Shown piece after piece: positions 46,811 through 59,957 of a DNA stretch of 64,000 nucleotides. Position 1 is the first letter of the stretch; the number at the start of each line of letters is the position of its first letter. Both the position numbers and the translations under genes were made by a program. This DNA is from Pseudisothecium myosuroides. Lineage: Eukaryota; Streptophyta; Bryopsida; Hypnales; Lembophyllaceae. The notes beneath the pieces were generated by a model. That model made no database searches and was not told where the DNA came from. It saw nothing but the letters and a program-made list of their open reading frames with translations. The DNA lies in assembly GCA_951799445.1 (NCBI GenBank), contig OX637294.1, positions 27,739,452 to 27,803,451 of the forward strand, in the 5' to 3' direction.

Positions 46811-47689
46811 GAGAGAGATTTTTTGGAATCTACCTGAATTGCCCGGAGCTCATAAACAAACAACATGTTATGCAATAACTTTTGACTCACGTTTTTAAAT
46901 GTCATGAAATTTGTGCACGTGAAAGATATTCCTCGTCCGTGCATCCTGTTAAAATTTGAGTCCAAAATATGGAAATCTCCACTCACATGCATCGTAGGAC
47001 CCTATAGTACACTCTTTTCAAATCATGAAATAAAAGTATTAGGATGTTCGATCTTGCGAATTGAATAATATTAGCATTCAAAGCGAAAGGAAAGGTTTAA
47101 TTCAAGAACATGCTTTGAGAGTTTGTGAACAAGGAACCAACAAATTTCGCATCACTTAATCCAAATGGGATAAATCGAATATTTTTAATTATAGAATATA
47201 ACATATACAAAAATATAACTAAAAATTTTTATTTCAGTTTTTTGTGACTAATTGATGTTCGCTCCATTAATAAGGATGCTTTAGCAAGCCACCTTGACCT
47301 CATGAACTTGTTGTTTTTCAAAAACTGTAAAGAATTGTTTAGAATAACCCACGGACATTATTTTTTTCTCATACAAAGTGACTTCAAAACAAAGTCTTTG
47401 AATTTTATATCTCATCTGTAATCATGAAATCAATGAGAGATTCACTTGTATTAATAAATCCATCCAACTGAAGCATATGAAGAATGATACTTGAATACAC
47501 GTAAGTTTGTGGCCCCCTAAACTCGCCACAAATTACTATTTCTAGGTCCTTATATTTAAATTCAAAAGTAAAAGAAGCAATCACATTTTCAATCATGTAA
47601 GTTTGAAGTACACTACTTTCAATTGATTGCATGGGTAAAACTTTGGGTACACTTCATCCCGTAGATTAAAGGGTTGTAGTTGTTGAAAT
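46811..47689. other. AT-rich with a further partial repeat copy
   Basis: 46,835-47,010 repeats the segment at 46,605-46,770 ('caataacttttgactca', 'tgaaatttgtgcac', 'gaaagat.ttcctcgtcc'). Nothing else is recognised. Confidence 0.5.
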
Positions 47690-48288
47690 TGGAAAAAGGA
47701 CCTTTGGGATTATTTGTAAACTAGTCAACTTTGATAACTCTACAATTGATTTCTTTTTGTACTACAAATTTTTTTGAGGTCATGGATTTTTTGTGTATAA
47801 AAGCACGATAGGTGTTTTTACACTAAGTTCAGAAACAATCGTATGATTTTGATATATGCCAATTTTAGTAAATGGGCCTCAAATGCACTAGGACTGGAAG
47901 AAAGAATCACATTAAAAAATCCAAGTGTAAAAAAAATTTGTAGAGTAGATTTCAAGAAGCCATAAATTGATTGGGGTCATTCATACAGGCCCTTGAACCT
48001 CATATTTTTTGGGGAACCCTAAACTTTTTAGGTCTGGCTTGTGAAAAGTGAATTGGAAATTTTTCATAGTTTTAACACCCTCATGTTCAAATGTCATATC
48101 CTCTCAACTTGTAATGATATTGTTGTGTTTTTTTATTCCTACGTGATTCCTAACACGTCTAATTTGAATTTGTACGGTTACAGTTCGGAAACAATGGATA
48201 CAACTCATCAAAATGTGGGCTTTTTGTTCAACTTATAGTAAATTTCTAGAGGCTCTAAACAGCCAGGCCTTGAACATTTAGGTGTTAA
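47690..48288. repeat. Diverged copy of the 27.7-28.3 kb element
   Basis: Shares 'gtagattt.aagaagccataa', 'cttgaacctcatatttttt' and 'aatggatacaactcatcaaa' with 27,970-28,260. It ends in TTTAGGTGTTAA. The left end was not located. Confidence 0.65.
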
Positions 48289-51200
48289 ACGTCTTCAAAT
48301 TCTCCACAATCAAAACTCCTAATTGCCTTCTTGACCATACATAGCGGACTTCAAATTCCAGCTTAATTGGGGATGGTCGCTTAACATTGGTTGACCATTT
48401 ACGAAGAATTCATGTCCAAATTTCTATGAATAATACCCTCTAGTAACCGTGGTTGATTTGGAGGGCGGGGCGTAGTTTTTGGAGAAAATGAATTTTGTGG
48501 GGACTCTAAAGATGTAGGCTTGGATCAAACCATACAAGGTGCTTCCGCAGGGGAGATTCTTCAAGGTCCTAACAAAAAATCAAACTCATCCAACGGTACA
48601 AATTGTTATAAATAAAATAGGAGGTTCATAAATCAACCTTTCAAGTGCTAAAATTGAATTTTGGGGAGGCGAAACATCTTTAAATAATTTTTAGTAAATT
48701 TTCCTCAAAAAACAAGTAGAATAGACATCTAACCCAAGTCATTTCATATTTTCTTAAGCTTCATGAAATTAGTTAGAAATTTTTGAAGTTCAAAAAAAAT
48801 GATCACTTGTGGTCATCAAAATGAATACCCTTCTACAATGTGCAGATTTGGTACATTGAAGAAAGTGAAATATACGTCTCAACCATGTTTGCTCGTAGAG
48901 CCTTGTTAGAGTTTGGGTTGTTTTCTTTAATTCTCAAAAACCAATGACTTAAATCACCCTTCGAAATTTGTGGTACATAAATACTAATGCATAAGTTTAC
49001 TCTAGGCATTGAGGAGATTACAAAAATGTACTCATGCCTTATCAAGACATCAAGTTAGAACAAAATCTCACAATTTTGTTGATATTTTTTTTTGTATTTT
49101 TGTTGAACCCTTTCCATTCGAAGGTCCAGGCCATTTGGGTTAGCAACCTCGAAGCTAATTCATTGACGCTCCAATTCCCTTGAAATTGGTTTTGTTTGAA
49201 GCACATGTTACTACTCTAATCGCATTACTCTTTTCGTTTTTTTGGGTAGTCGAACGTATTTTTAATAGCAGGAGACCAAGAGTCCCAAAATTGATCAAAA
49301 AGTGGTCAGCCGGTCACTAAAGGGTTAACTATTGAAAATTTTATCTCTTTACTATAAAAAGTAAATATTGTTGTTCCTGAGAAGTCTTCAAGGTCATGTA
49401 TGTCTATGAGTGGAAGAAAAAAGCTTCCTCATTTTCCCGGGGAAAAAAATCATGTGCAAATTTATAAAACATTGTGAGGAAGGGTAGTACGGCGCGAATA
49501 AGAAAATACAAATTTCTCTTGTTGTAATCTCACAACCCCTATGCAATCTTGTGCTCGAAGTTAGGGAACAAACACACTAAAAAAGTTCCCTGAACATCTA
49601 CACAAGTTGGGTTTTGAAGAAAAAACCAATTTTATTCCTCTGCGGAAACTATGAGCCCCATGCTCTTTTTTTCATGATCTAAACTCAAAACCCACTTGAG
49701 AAGGCATGGGCGTTCAGGGGTCAAGAGCAGACCCCCTTAATCTAGTTATCCAGAATTCCCAAGTTTATGGAGATGAATCCAAACTTGCAGCTCAGTTGGA
49801 TGATCGGAGTGGGAGTCATGAAATTAACTTGTGGAGCAGGTTTAGGGTCATCATTCTTACAAAAACAAACAAATACTAACTGCATCATAAATTGAGTTGG
49901 TCTGTTTTTGCCTTGCAAGCTCAAAGCTCCCAGTTCAATCCCAAAGTGACATTCAATTTCTAGGGTTCAAAGGGTCTTAAGCTTTCAAAGATTTATGGAT
50001 CTAATTATCTTCAATTTATACAAATCTCAACCAAACAATCTTGAAGTGTATATGTTATAGATGACATGTACAAAGTTGGAAGTCATTTGGCTGCATCAAT
50101 TGCAAGATCATGATGTTTTAGTGTCAAAAATGAATGCTGAAATTTTCTCAAAAACACATTTGGAGGTGGGATTTGAATTCTAAACCTACTCAAATGAAAA
50201 ATCTTCACGCTACCAAATGATTTAAAATTAAGATACGAAAACATTGGTGACATTTTTTTTTCATTCAATTCACTCATTGTGTCTACAAAATCACTTTGAA
50301 ATGTGAAAAATCTTCAAGAGCAGTTGCAAAAACCACATCTAAAACCAAACCTCCTTCTATTAGAATGCTTTTCAGTCATTCATTAATTCTTGGATTAACG
50401 TGAAATTTTTTCCATGCAAACTAGACTAGTATATGCAACTTTTACAAAAAGAATCATTGAAAATGGATTTTGTGTGAAGGAGAAACAAGCTCCCAAAGTT
50501 TAGTGAGCTCTAATAATGACACGATTTTGAACTTTGAACTTCTTCCAAACATTCAAAACAACTAGAATTGAAATGAAAACTTCACCACAATAACTAAACC
50601 TCAAGACCAACAAAGCCCAACAAATTTTATTGAAAATAAGCAACGGAAGAAGGAGATACAAGGCTGCGAAGTTGCAACCCTGAAATGCAATTTGGTGAAG
50701 TCAAATTGAGGTTGTGAACTTTGGTTGGCTTTGAAAGAATCAATACATCTTGGGTTGATTTGAAAATTTCACGATACAAACCAAAAGGAAAAATGCAACT
50801 TTTCCAATAAGTTTTATTGAATTTGGACCTTGGACACAAAAGTTACGACACTTTGAATTAGACTTGACATTGTGTGAGGACATTTTTTGTCCTCTTTATC
50901 ACTCTCGGGTTAAGTCTACATGATCACATGTAACTCTTTTGCTGCAAAAGAATATGTTGGGTGTCCTCTTTACTCGTTGAAGGAAAGGGAAAAAGGAAAC
51001 CAAAAAGAACCTTGTACTTGCAACTCAAATTACGAGTGTGTACGTGTCCACTGAGAGACGGTCATTGTCCCGTGCCTACCTGTGCCCAGAGTAAGGTGCG
51101 TTGAATGGGACAATTCTTAAACTTAGCGGTAGTTGTTCTTGTTGTCAGGCTCCATCCTTGGCTGGATGGGAAAAAAATGGGGTTCCTTGCATAGATTCAA

Positions 51201-51640
51201 TCCACGACTAACGTGAGCTATCAAAACAAATTTTACTCAATTTCTATCATCAGTGCTGGATGTCGACTAATGCGAGCTACCACAACAAATTTTACTCCAT
51301 TTGTGTCACCAGCTGGATGTTGGCAGTGATTTGCTTGAGTGACTCCATGCACATCAAATCCCATTCAGACCCAAGGCAAGTAGCTTCATGCATGTCAAGT
51401 CCCATCCAGACTCAAGGAGGGAAACATTCAGCACATTCTCACCTTCTTGACTGGTACTTTTAGCAACTGGGAGCAGCAGCAGTGACAGAGTCCCCCCTCT
51501 TCCCTTCCAAAATAAAAGTTAGTGCTTACCGTAGTGGTACCCTACGGCCTGTGTTGTGTTTCTTTTGTTTTCCATTTTAATTTTTGGGGCAAACAGAAAA
51601 GATGATTCAATTTGTTGGAGAAAAAGAGTAACTTTGTTCA
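48289..51640. other. Long AT-rich stretch without a supported gene
   Basis: Only short ORFs. Terminus-like words occur at 49,313-49,328 (CTAAAGGGTTAAC) and 49,700-49,718 (GGGCGTTCAGGGGTCAAG), suggesting further old TTAA-type ends. No domain recognised. Confidence 0.4.
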
Positions 51641-51652
51641 CAGCAAAAATGC

Positions 51653-51690
51653 CCCTCCTCCCCCTCCCCCTCCCCCTCCCCCTCCCTAAG
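51653..51690. repeat. CCCCCT microsatellite
   Basis: Six-base units of CCCCCT run across 51,653-51,687. Confidence 0.9.
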
Positions 51691-51869
51691 ACGATGGAGT
51701 TTTAGGGGGGATGATGGAGGGCTTGTTTTCAAACTGAACAGCTGAAAAGAATGAATTGCAAAAGGGATGTTCACCCTCCCCTGAGTCTCCTTGAATGGCT
51801 TCAAATAGGAAAGTACAAATTGATGTTGGGTGAAAGAATGAAGTGAGAACAAGTTATAATTTGTAGCTG

Positions 51870-53735
51870 TGTTGTAAAATATGTTTTGATTTGATCAAAC
51901 ATGATTTTTTTCTGAAAATAATTTCAATTAATTAAAATGCCCATGATGAAAGAATGTATTTACTAAACTCGATCTATGAAGGACTGATGGTTGGTGTAAG
52001 ATGAGTTGACTCACCATACTATTATAACCACAAGGTCCACAGTTTAACATGGAATGGTAATATGGAGTTCCAAAGGTTAATACACTTCCACAACATCTTA
52101 TGTTTAAAAATGTAATGTTATAGAGGTATTAATAGTGGTATTATGAATGTTGAGGTTTCCATGGCTTCACATGTCATTTCACTTTCACAGTTCTATGATT
52201 TTCTTGCTATTTACTTATTGTAGATGGATATTTGAGCCCCTAGAATGTTTCAAGATTTTGAACTTGAATCAAAGTCATGAAATAAGAATTTTCAAGTGCA
52301 ATTTCTATAAGAAATAGCACGCTCTCGTACAAAAGAGCTCTTGTATGAGGGATCCCTAAAAGAATCACTATCCAAAAGTCTTAGATTTTTACACTTCTCT
52401 CTCAAATATTAATCTATGCTGCAAAATGAAATTCAATTGGTGCTAAAAATAAAAATATTCTTTAAGATTTCATTTTTTACTAAAAGAAAACATGTGATTG
52501 TAAGCGAGTCATTATGAAAACCTTTTAGTACTTGTTGATACTTAGTTGTTGAAGCTATGCATTTTCTTTTGGTATCTCCATTTAATTCCTAAAAAAATGA
52601 CCAAGGGATGTATTTCCAAAAATTGTTTTGTTGCTAAATCTATGGTACAAGAATGATACAAATCATTTAATGCAATTAATTGTCATTACTAAAAGATATG
52701 CCTCATCTCTTAGAATAATTGCTAGATTGTACCTTAGGAGTCACGAAGTAAAATACGACTATTGAATATGATGCCTAGTTAATTTGCAATCACTAATGAC
52801 CCCATTCTTCTACTTAAATTGCAATCTCCCTAAACAATTGAACAATATGGAAAATTATTAAAATCCATTATCAAAGCCTTTAATATTCGATATTTTAGTT
52901 CAAGTGATTTAGGAAAATAATGTAAACTTGAACTAAAATCCCCAAGTACTAAAGATATTCCAAGTTTAAACATAACTTAGAATTTGTATTTTTAAGCCTC
53001 GTGGGATATAAAGCAGAAGAAGAAGGATATTATATTCAATGACATTTTTCGACACATGTGGATGACATTCTAAATCCAAGATGGACAGATTGACTAAAAT
53101 ACACAAGTCATCAGCCAAAACTTCATGAGTGTTTTTTTTGGATCTTATTGAAAGTCAAAATTCAAAATTTCCCTCTCATGCATTTTTGGCGAAAAAATGC
53201 GTAAATTATGAATCTCCAGATTGTTGAAAATAGGATACCAAGAGCTCATAAATTATAGAGTAAAAACATTCTAAATAAGAAGAGGGGGGGGGACTAAAAG
53301 AGTTAGAATTAGGGGTAATGTGATTTTTTTGTTGTGACTCTCGCATTTATTTAATGTACAAACATTCATTTGAACATTTTGTTAAGGTAGTCCACTCTAA
53401 AGGTGTACTACTAATATCAAGGTATATTTTGTTTCCTTCCATGCATTAATAGTATACATTTTAGGAAGTAGGTGCTTAAAGAGGCAATTGGGTTTTGCTT
53501 TAAAACTTTGTAACAAACTCCACAAATTAAGGTTCTAAAAACATGAAACTACTTGAGTTGAATGCACTTGCTAGACAGTAAAATATATTTGGTAAAATAT
53601 GTTTCCATTTGATTAAATGTAATTTTTTCTTTAAAAATAATTTCAATTCTTTAAAATGACTATGATAAAGGAATGTATTTATTCAACTCAATTAATGAAG
53701 GACGAATGGCTAATGTAATAGGAGTTGATTCATTT
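51870..53735. repeat. Two direct repeats of ~150 bp, 1.7 kb apart
   Basis: 51,870-52,020 and 53,590-53,735 share 'gtaaaatatgttt', 'aaaataatttcaatt', 'gaatgtattta' and 'tgaaggac.gatgg'. They could be the ends of a very old element; the sequence between them has no long ORF. Confidence 0.5.
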
Positions 53736-54920
53736 ATATAAAAAATTTAAAATCTTTCATTCTTCCACAATAAATCTCTAGTTTTAGGAAAAAAAATGAA
53801 CATTCTAAAGACCTTAAGAAGTTTGATAAATGAAGTGAATTTAATGGCTCCTAAACCCAACATAAATTACATAAGAACCCACCCATGTCTTATATGAATT
53901 CAAGGGATAAACTTACTTATGCCTTGTATAAATGCAAAAGACAAAATAAGCCTACTTATACCTTGTATGAATTCACTAGACAAATAAGCCCAAAAATAAT
54001 TTATAAACCAAAACATACTCTAGTAATTCATCTCACCATTAGTAAACTAACTAACTTCATTATTTTTATTAATTAATTCTTTCATCCTCTACTTGTGAAT
54101 ATTGAGTTAATACTTTACAAGCATCATGTTTTAGTGGAGGGATCTTTCAAGGTATCGTTTCTTCTCTTTAATCGTGAGAAAAAACCCTTGTTATCTTAAT
54201 TGTTTGAATGAAATATACAAAATTTCAAGACAAGAGTACTTGTTTTGATATATCAACAATAATAAGCCTAGGCTTTTGATACTCATGGCCTACTTTACCA
54301 AAATACACCATGGAAATTGTTTTACTCACTATATCTTATAGTTATAAATGCTGAACCTCAATCAAAAGTGAGTAGCAATAGGGGAACACTAACAGAAGGA
54401 CAAAAAAAAATATAACCTTGCGGTCCTTTAGAATAAGATTCTTAGCAATTCTTGTTTTGCCCCCCCCAAAATGTGTATATTATTAACAAGTATTTTTTTT
54501 AAAATTATATACAATAAAAGCACATATATTAAATAGCCAACTTCCAAAGAACCAGCCAATATTTTTTGGTAATAAAGAAATTTTGGGTAACTTATTACTA
54601 AATACCAAATTTGTTTTTTTCCATTTGAAATTTTAGGAATTTTTGGGTATGTGGTCAAGAAGTTATCGATGGTATGAAATTTTGTTTTCTAATTTAGGCA
54701 CCCTGGGTACGATTATTTACTTAAAAAATAAAAAACTTAATTAAAAAATAAAAAATTTAGAATTATTTTCTAAATTTTTGTGCACGGAGAAAGCTTTGAC
54801 TTGTCCCATCTTGGTGAATGGGATGAAAATTATGAGAGATTTTTTTCCCTTTCCCTTACGGTGAGTGAGTAGTTTTGAAATCTCTTCTCTAAAACAAACT
54901 TTAAGATATACAATTCTTGG
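53736..54920. other. AT-rich intergenic, nothing recognised
   Basis: Includes an internal run of three 'gcctta/ccttgtatgaattca' like repeats at 53,888-53,985. No gene. Confidence 0.4.
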
Positions 54921-54995
54921 TATGTGCCGCTACTTCTTTTACTCCCTCCCCTAAACCCTCTCATTAGGGTTTCTGCCTCCTCTCCTGCTTCTTCT

Positions 54996-56670
54996 CTGCG
55001 CTCGACGCTCGACGCTCCTTCTCTGCGCTCGGTTACCCTGAACCGTCTTCTATCGGTGTTTTCTAAGGATTTGTGTTTGTGCGCTGGTTTTCTGTCGCTC
55101 GACGCTCCTTCTCTGCGCTCGGTTACCCTAAACCGTCTTCTATCGGTGTTCTAAGGATTTGTGTTTGTGCGCTGGGGGTCACTCAGACCCCCGGCAGCCG
55201 CCTCAACTTCTATCGGTTTTCTGTCGCTCGACGCTCCTTCTCTACGCTCGGTTACCCTAAACCGTCTTCTATCGGTGTTTTCTAAGGATTTGTGTTTGTG
55301 CGCTGGGGGTCACTCAGACCCCCGGCAGCCGCCTCAACTTCTGTCGGTTTTCTGTCGCTCGACACTCTTTCTCTGCGCTCGGCGCTCCTTCTCTGCGCTC
55401 AGTTACCCTGAACCGTCTTCTATCGGTGCTCTAAGGATTTGTGTTTGTGCGCTGGGGGTCATTCAGACCCCCGGCAGCCGCCTCAACTTCTGTCGGTTTT
55501 CTGTCGCTCGACGCTCCTTCTCTGCGCTCGGTTACCCTAAACCGTCTTCTATCGGTGTTTTCTAAGGATTTGTGTTTGTGCGCTGGGGGTCACTCAGACC
55601 CCCGGCAGTCGCCTCAACTTCTGTCGGTTTTCTGTCGCTCGACACTCCTTCTCTGCGCTCGACGCTCCTTCTCTGCGCTCAGTTACCCTAAACCGTCTTC
55701 TATCGGTGTTTTCTAAAGATTTGTGTTTGTGCGCTGGGGGTCACTCAGACCCCCGGCAGTCGCCTCAACTTCTGTCGGTTTTCTGTCGCTCGACACTCCT
55801 TCTCTGCGCTCGACGCTCCTTCTCTGCGCTCAGTTACCCTAAACCGTCTTCTATCGGTGTTCTAAGGATTTGTGTTTGTGCGCTGGGGGTCACTCAGACC
55901 CCCGGCAGCCGCCTCAACTTCTGTCGGTTTTCTGTCGCTCGACACTCCTTCTCTGCGCTCGACGCTCCTTCTCTGCGCTCAGTTACCCTAAACCGTCTTC
56001 TATCGGTGTTCTAAGGATTTGTGTTTGTGCGTTGGGGGTCACTCAGACCCCCGGCAGCCGCCTCAACTTCTGTCGGTTTTCTGTCGCTCGATGCTCCTTC
56101 TCTGCGCTCGACGCTCCTTCTCTGCGCTCGGTTACCCTAAACCATCTTCTATCGGTGTTCTAAGGATTTGTGTTTGTGCGCTGGGGGTCACTCAGACCCC
56201 CGGCAGCCACCTCAACTTCTGTCGGTTTTCTGTCGCTCGACACTCCTTCTCTGCGCTCGACGCTCCTTCTCTGCGCTCAGTTACCCTAAACCGTCTTCTA
56301 TCGGTGTTCTAAGGATTTGTGTTTGTGCGTTGGGGGTCACTCAGACCCCCGGCAGCCGCCTCAACTTCTGTCGGTTTTCTGTCGCTCGATGCTCCTTCTC
56401 TGCGCTCGACGCTCCTTCTCTGCGCTCGGTTACCCTAAACCATCTTCTATCGGTGTTCTAAGGATTTGTGTTTGTGCGCTGGGGGTCACTCAGACCCCCG
56501 GCAGCCACCTCAACTTCTGTCGGTTTTCTGTCGCTCGACGCTCCTTCTCGACGCTCGACGCTCCTTCTCTGCGCTCAGTTACCCTACACCGTCTTCTATC
56601 AGTCTTCTGAGGATTTGTATTTGTGCGCTGGGGGTCAATCAGACCCCCGGCAGCCGCATTAACTTCTGTC
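54996..56670 (+). repeat. ~149-bp tandem array (11 hairpin units)
   Basis: The core TTTGTGCGCTGGGGGTCA recurs at about 55,166, 55,296, 55,446, 55,576, 55,728, 55,876, 56,025, 56,174, 56,323, 56,473 and 56,621. Spacing is 130 bp for short units and 148-152 bp for long ones. Each unit holds a hairpin (GGGGGTC, 5-base loop, GACCCCC), 'cggcagccgcctcaacttct', 'gtcggttttctgtcgctcga' and one or two CTCCTTCTCTGCGCTCGA sub-repeats. The overlapping ~97-codon ORFs are caused by unit length and are not taken as genes. Upstream (54,930-54,990) is a CT-rich leader-like segment with TAAACCCTCTCATTAGGGTTTC. Confidence 0.92.
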
Positions 56671-56862
56671 GGTCTTCTGGGGATCCTTGCTGTCCTGTTC
56701 ATTCCCGTCGCAAGAGGGTCTCCAATCCTGAGGTTGATCAATCTTCCCTTCGAACAAGCTATAAAATATCATAGGTGGTTTCGCTACTTCACGGTCGCGC
56801 TCACCGTCGTGCGCGGATCTTCATACGGAGTTTACGCTGGCGGGATTCACAAACTGAAACTG
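56671..56862 (+). pseudogene. FRO-like: Ferric reductase (FRO-type) exon fragment
   Basis: Sixty-four open codons encode AVLFIPVARGSPILRLINLP and FEQAIKYHRWF, the membrane segment of plant ferric-chelate reductases that carries a heme-ligating His (YHRW). They are followed by TVALTVVRGSSYGVYAGG and IHKLKL, then a GT donor (CTG|GTACGT). The family's second position, normally a His in 'HG', is Arg here, which should abolish heme binding. There is no matching upstream or downstream exon: the fragment joins directly to the last unit of the 149-bp array. Full-length relatives have about 700 residues with FAD and NAD(P)H domains, absent here. Best read as a captured or rearranged exon relic. Confidence 0.62.
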
Positions 56863-57439
56863 GTACGTATTGTAATCGTGCAGCCTTATCAATTCAGGTT
56901 TCCGGCCAGCTCCTCAATTGAAACAATTTCCGCATATCTGTATCAATGTGCTTGTCAATGAGAAAATGCTGACGAGCTTCTGAATTAATACTCAGCATCT
57001 ATCGTCTCTGCAACATATCTACGAGCATGACATTGTCGGACCTTTCTTCATAGACATTGCTGTGTCACTTTGTAGAAAATAGTATCACTGCAGAAACTTC
57101 TCTAAAAGCTGCGTTATTCAAGAACTAAATTTTTTATTTTTCAAGCTTCTTGATCACTCAAGAATGCTAACTTCAAGGGACCGAATCTCTCCACGTACCT
57201 GGTTGTTACTCAGATCTCTGAACCAAATAAAAGGTTACTTGGGACTTTCCCAAAACACGGAAAAATTTCCAGTTCGCAATTTGGTTGACCATACAGGAAG
57301 TAAGAATGCAGTTCCTACTCGCAATGTTACACTAAAACTATCCTCCAGCCAACACTCTTTCTATATTTTAGATTAGAAGAATATGTTATGCAATCCTGTG
57401 AAGCTCAAGTGCAGCATATAAGACATTGGTTAAAAAAAG

Positions 57440-58180
57440 GATACTTACAGAGTCACAAGGGCTTGCCCTAAATCATCTCGAGTTATGCCAGAAAGCGAGT
57501 TCGATTCCAACGACCTGCATAAGGGTAGATAGAACATTAGTCGACGCTCAGCTCACTTACACTTGAAATCGTCCACTCGGGCACATGGAACGCATTACGT
57601 GAATCCACTCCAAAAGTGAGGAGAAAATTGTACTTACAAGGTGTTGACTTGTAAGGAATTTCTCCAGAAAAAGATTTCTACCTCAAGTCCCTAAGGATTC
57701 AAGTGTGAGACTTCACAATGCTTCGTTACCATTGAAGAATCTCAGAAGCTTCGAGAACAATGCAAAACGAAAAATTAGGACAAAAGGAAGCTCACACTCT
57801 CTGAAAGATGGATTTGAACAAGGCACTCACTCACTCCGTGTGCTAGAAAGAAAAATCTTCATACCCAATATCCATTATGATTTTGTTAGGCCCTCAAAGT
57901 CGTTCTCAAGAAATTGATGTCTGAAAAGAAAAAATACAGTGAGAAATTAACTTACAGTATCCTTCTCCGCCATTGGTGTGATGTTGCAATCAACAATCCC
58001 AGCACACCCCAAAACCAACCGTTAGTTAATTTACAACAATCGATCAGATTTCCCACACCCGGAAGATTCAGAAACCAACTATGTAAAGTTTCCAACGCCG
58101 GGCGGAAGTGGCCCTGAAAGTTTGTTCTCTCGAACATTGCTGGCATAAAAACAGGAAAGCGAGCTTCTGTCAAGGTTTAT
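57440..58180 (-). pseudogene. LRR receptor-like gene remnants
   Basis: On the minus strand, LRR pieces appear in order. 58,175-58,078 reads NVRENKLSGPLPPGVGNFT and then a stop. Around 57,930-57,880 there is a weaker LENDFEGLTKS piece followed by a stop. 57,690-57,632 reads KSFSGEIPYKSTP with a GTAAGTAC donor and a stop just before it. 57,514-57,449 is a clean 66-nt exon (TATGCAG|...|GTAAGTAT) reading SLESNSLSGITRDDLG. The N-x-(L/F)-S-G-x-(I/L)-P pattern and separate small LRR exons are typical of plant LRR receptor kinases. No kinase domain was found. Multiple stops make it a relic. Confidence 0.55.
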
Positions 58181-59923
58181 TACAAAATGCTGGGGTCAGA
58201 GATAAACAAGTAGAGCGATTTAGAAAATAACCCACAAACTCGGCTACCCTAGTAATGAAATACAAGAACATCTCCTTAGCACATGGTGCAACTCAACTCG
58301 CTCATTGAATCAGAGCTTCACTACATCAATCTACCCAAATATTGACTACACTTATGGCTCATTCAAGGTTAAAGCAGTACACATAACAAATATTCAGAAA
58401 TGAATACCGAACCTGGAAACACTTCCATCTTCTGATCAAAAATTTTAGTCAATGAAAAGCGCCATAAGTGTTTCAAAGCTTAAATTTTGCACCAGCACGA
58501 GCATTGAAAACCCAAACCCTAATTCATAGTACTTGCAATCTCTAGACCTCTTGGTCTTCCTCCTTCCAAGTCTGAGAATACGCAGCCCAAAAATTCTCTG
58601 AAAGCTTTCGTACGTTGCACTCATCTGAACCCTAGTTCTTTCTCTCCTCCCGTAGAAGAAACCTTCACAATTCCAAATCTAAACCGATATCTTACTAAAA
58701 AACATGCAATTGCGATCTGTTCCAAAATTTACAAAAATTCAATCATTGACATGTTGAGCACACAAACAATCACGCAACAAGAAGGCACAACCACTAAACC
58801 AATTCACCACGGGATCTTAACTACAAACTATAAACCACGAAATCTCATTTATCACAGAATTCACAGCGGTCACAGAACGCAATTACTAAACCCTAAAGAA
58901 ACGATCATGGTATGTTGGCAGGCAGAAATCATAGCGATCACGGAATGGATTATTAAACCCTAAGGAACGCCATCTAGGAGTACCTCAAATTGCCAAATTC
59001 TCACACTGAAATTACCTGAGACTTGCTGAAACTTGTTGAACTCTTGTTGGCAGCTCCACTCCCAAGCACAGCAATAAAAAAATAAATCCATTGTAAGTCC
59101 TTTTCACAGAGTTTCTAGAAATAATAATTCCAGAACAAATGTACGATACTAAATAGTTTTTTCTATCAGTTTGTACTTCATTTGAATAATAAGTACTAAA
59201 ATCCGAACTGAGCAAATAACCATTTCCTTAGTTGCTATCCACTGTGAAAGCTTACTAGGGATGAAAAATTACGTTTATAAACAAAAATGAAAATTCTGAA
59301 TATGAAATCAAATGTACCTGAAATCCAAAATGTGAATCATATCCATTGATTGTAAATGCATATACTTTGTAGAGAAAAAATTTCCAAAGAAAAACACCTC
59401 TCTCTCGTTCCAATGTTATACTAAATGGTTGGGTTTTTTTGAACAGTACGTAGGACAGTAAAGACTTGTCTACTTTCCCCCGCCTCCCCCCCCCAAAAAA
59501 AGGTCATACATTACAAGAAATCTATGATCTTTTTGAAATACTCTTCAATAGCACATTGGTTTTTCTTCTGTTTTTTCAAAACAAAATTTTTACAAAGGAC
59601 TTCATTAGCTTATTTGGTAAAAATAATTTTCTATTTTAGCAATTTCAAGTTGTGTGCATTGAATTTGTTGACTGTGTACAATTTTTTCCCTTAGAATATA
59701 TATAAATGAAGTAGAACTTCTCTTAAAGTGAACATCTCTAAAGCAATGACCTTTTTTAATTAATGGGATATTAATTGCATGGTCTTGCGCTAGGCCCAAT
59801 CCCAAAGTAATACATTAAAGAAGTTATTTGAGATCATTGAATATGGAGACTTGAGCCCAATCTTGAGGCTATTGTTTTAGAAAGTTTCAAATGCATAGAC
59901 ATAGACATGTGAATGTTGGTGTG

Positions 59924-59957
<34 letters not shown>

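Noticed and set aside
55161..56774. Series of overlapping 97-102 codon ORFs in the array
   Set aside because: They arise because the 149-bp unit lacks stops in some frames; start and stop fall in the repeat itself and successive units switch frame.
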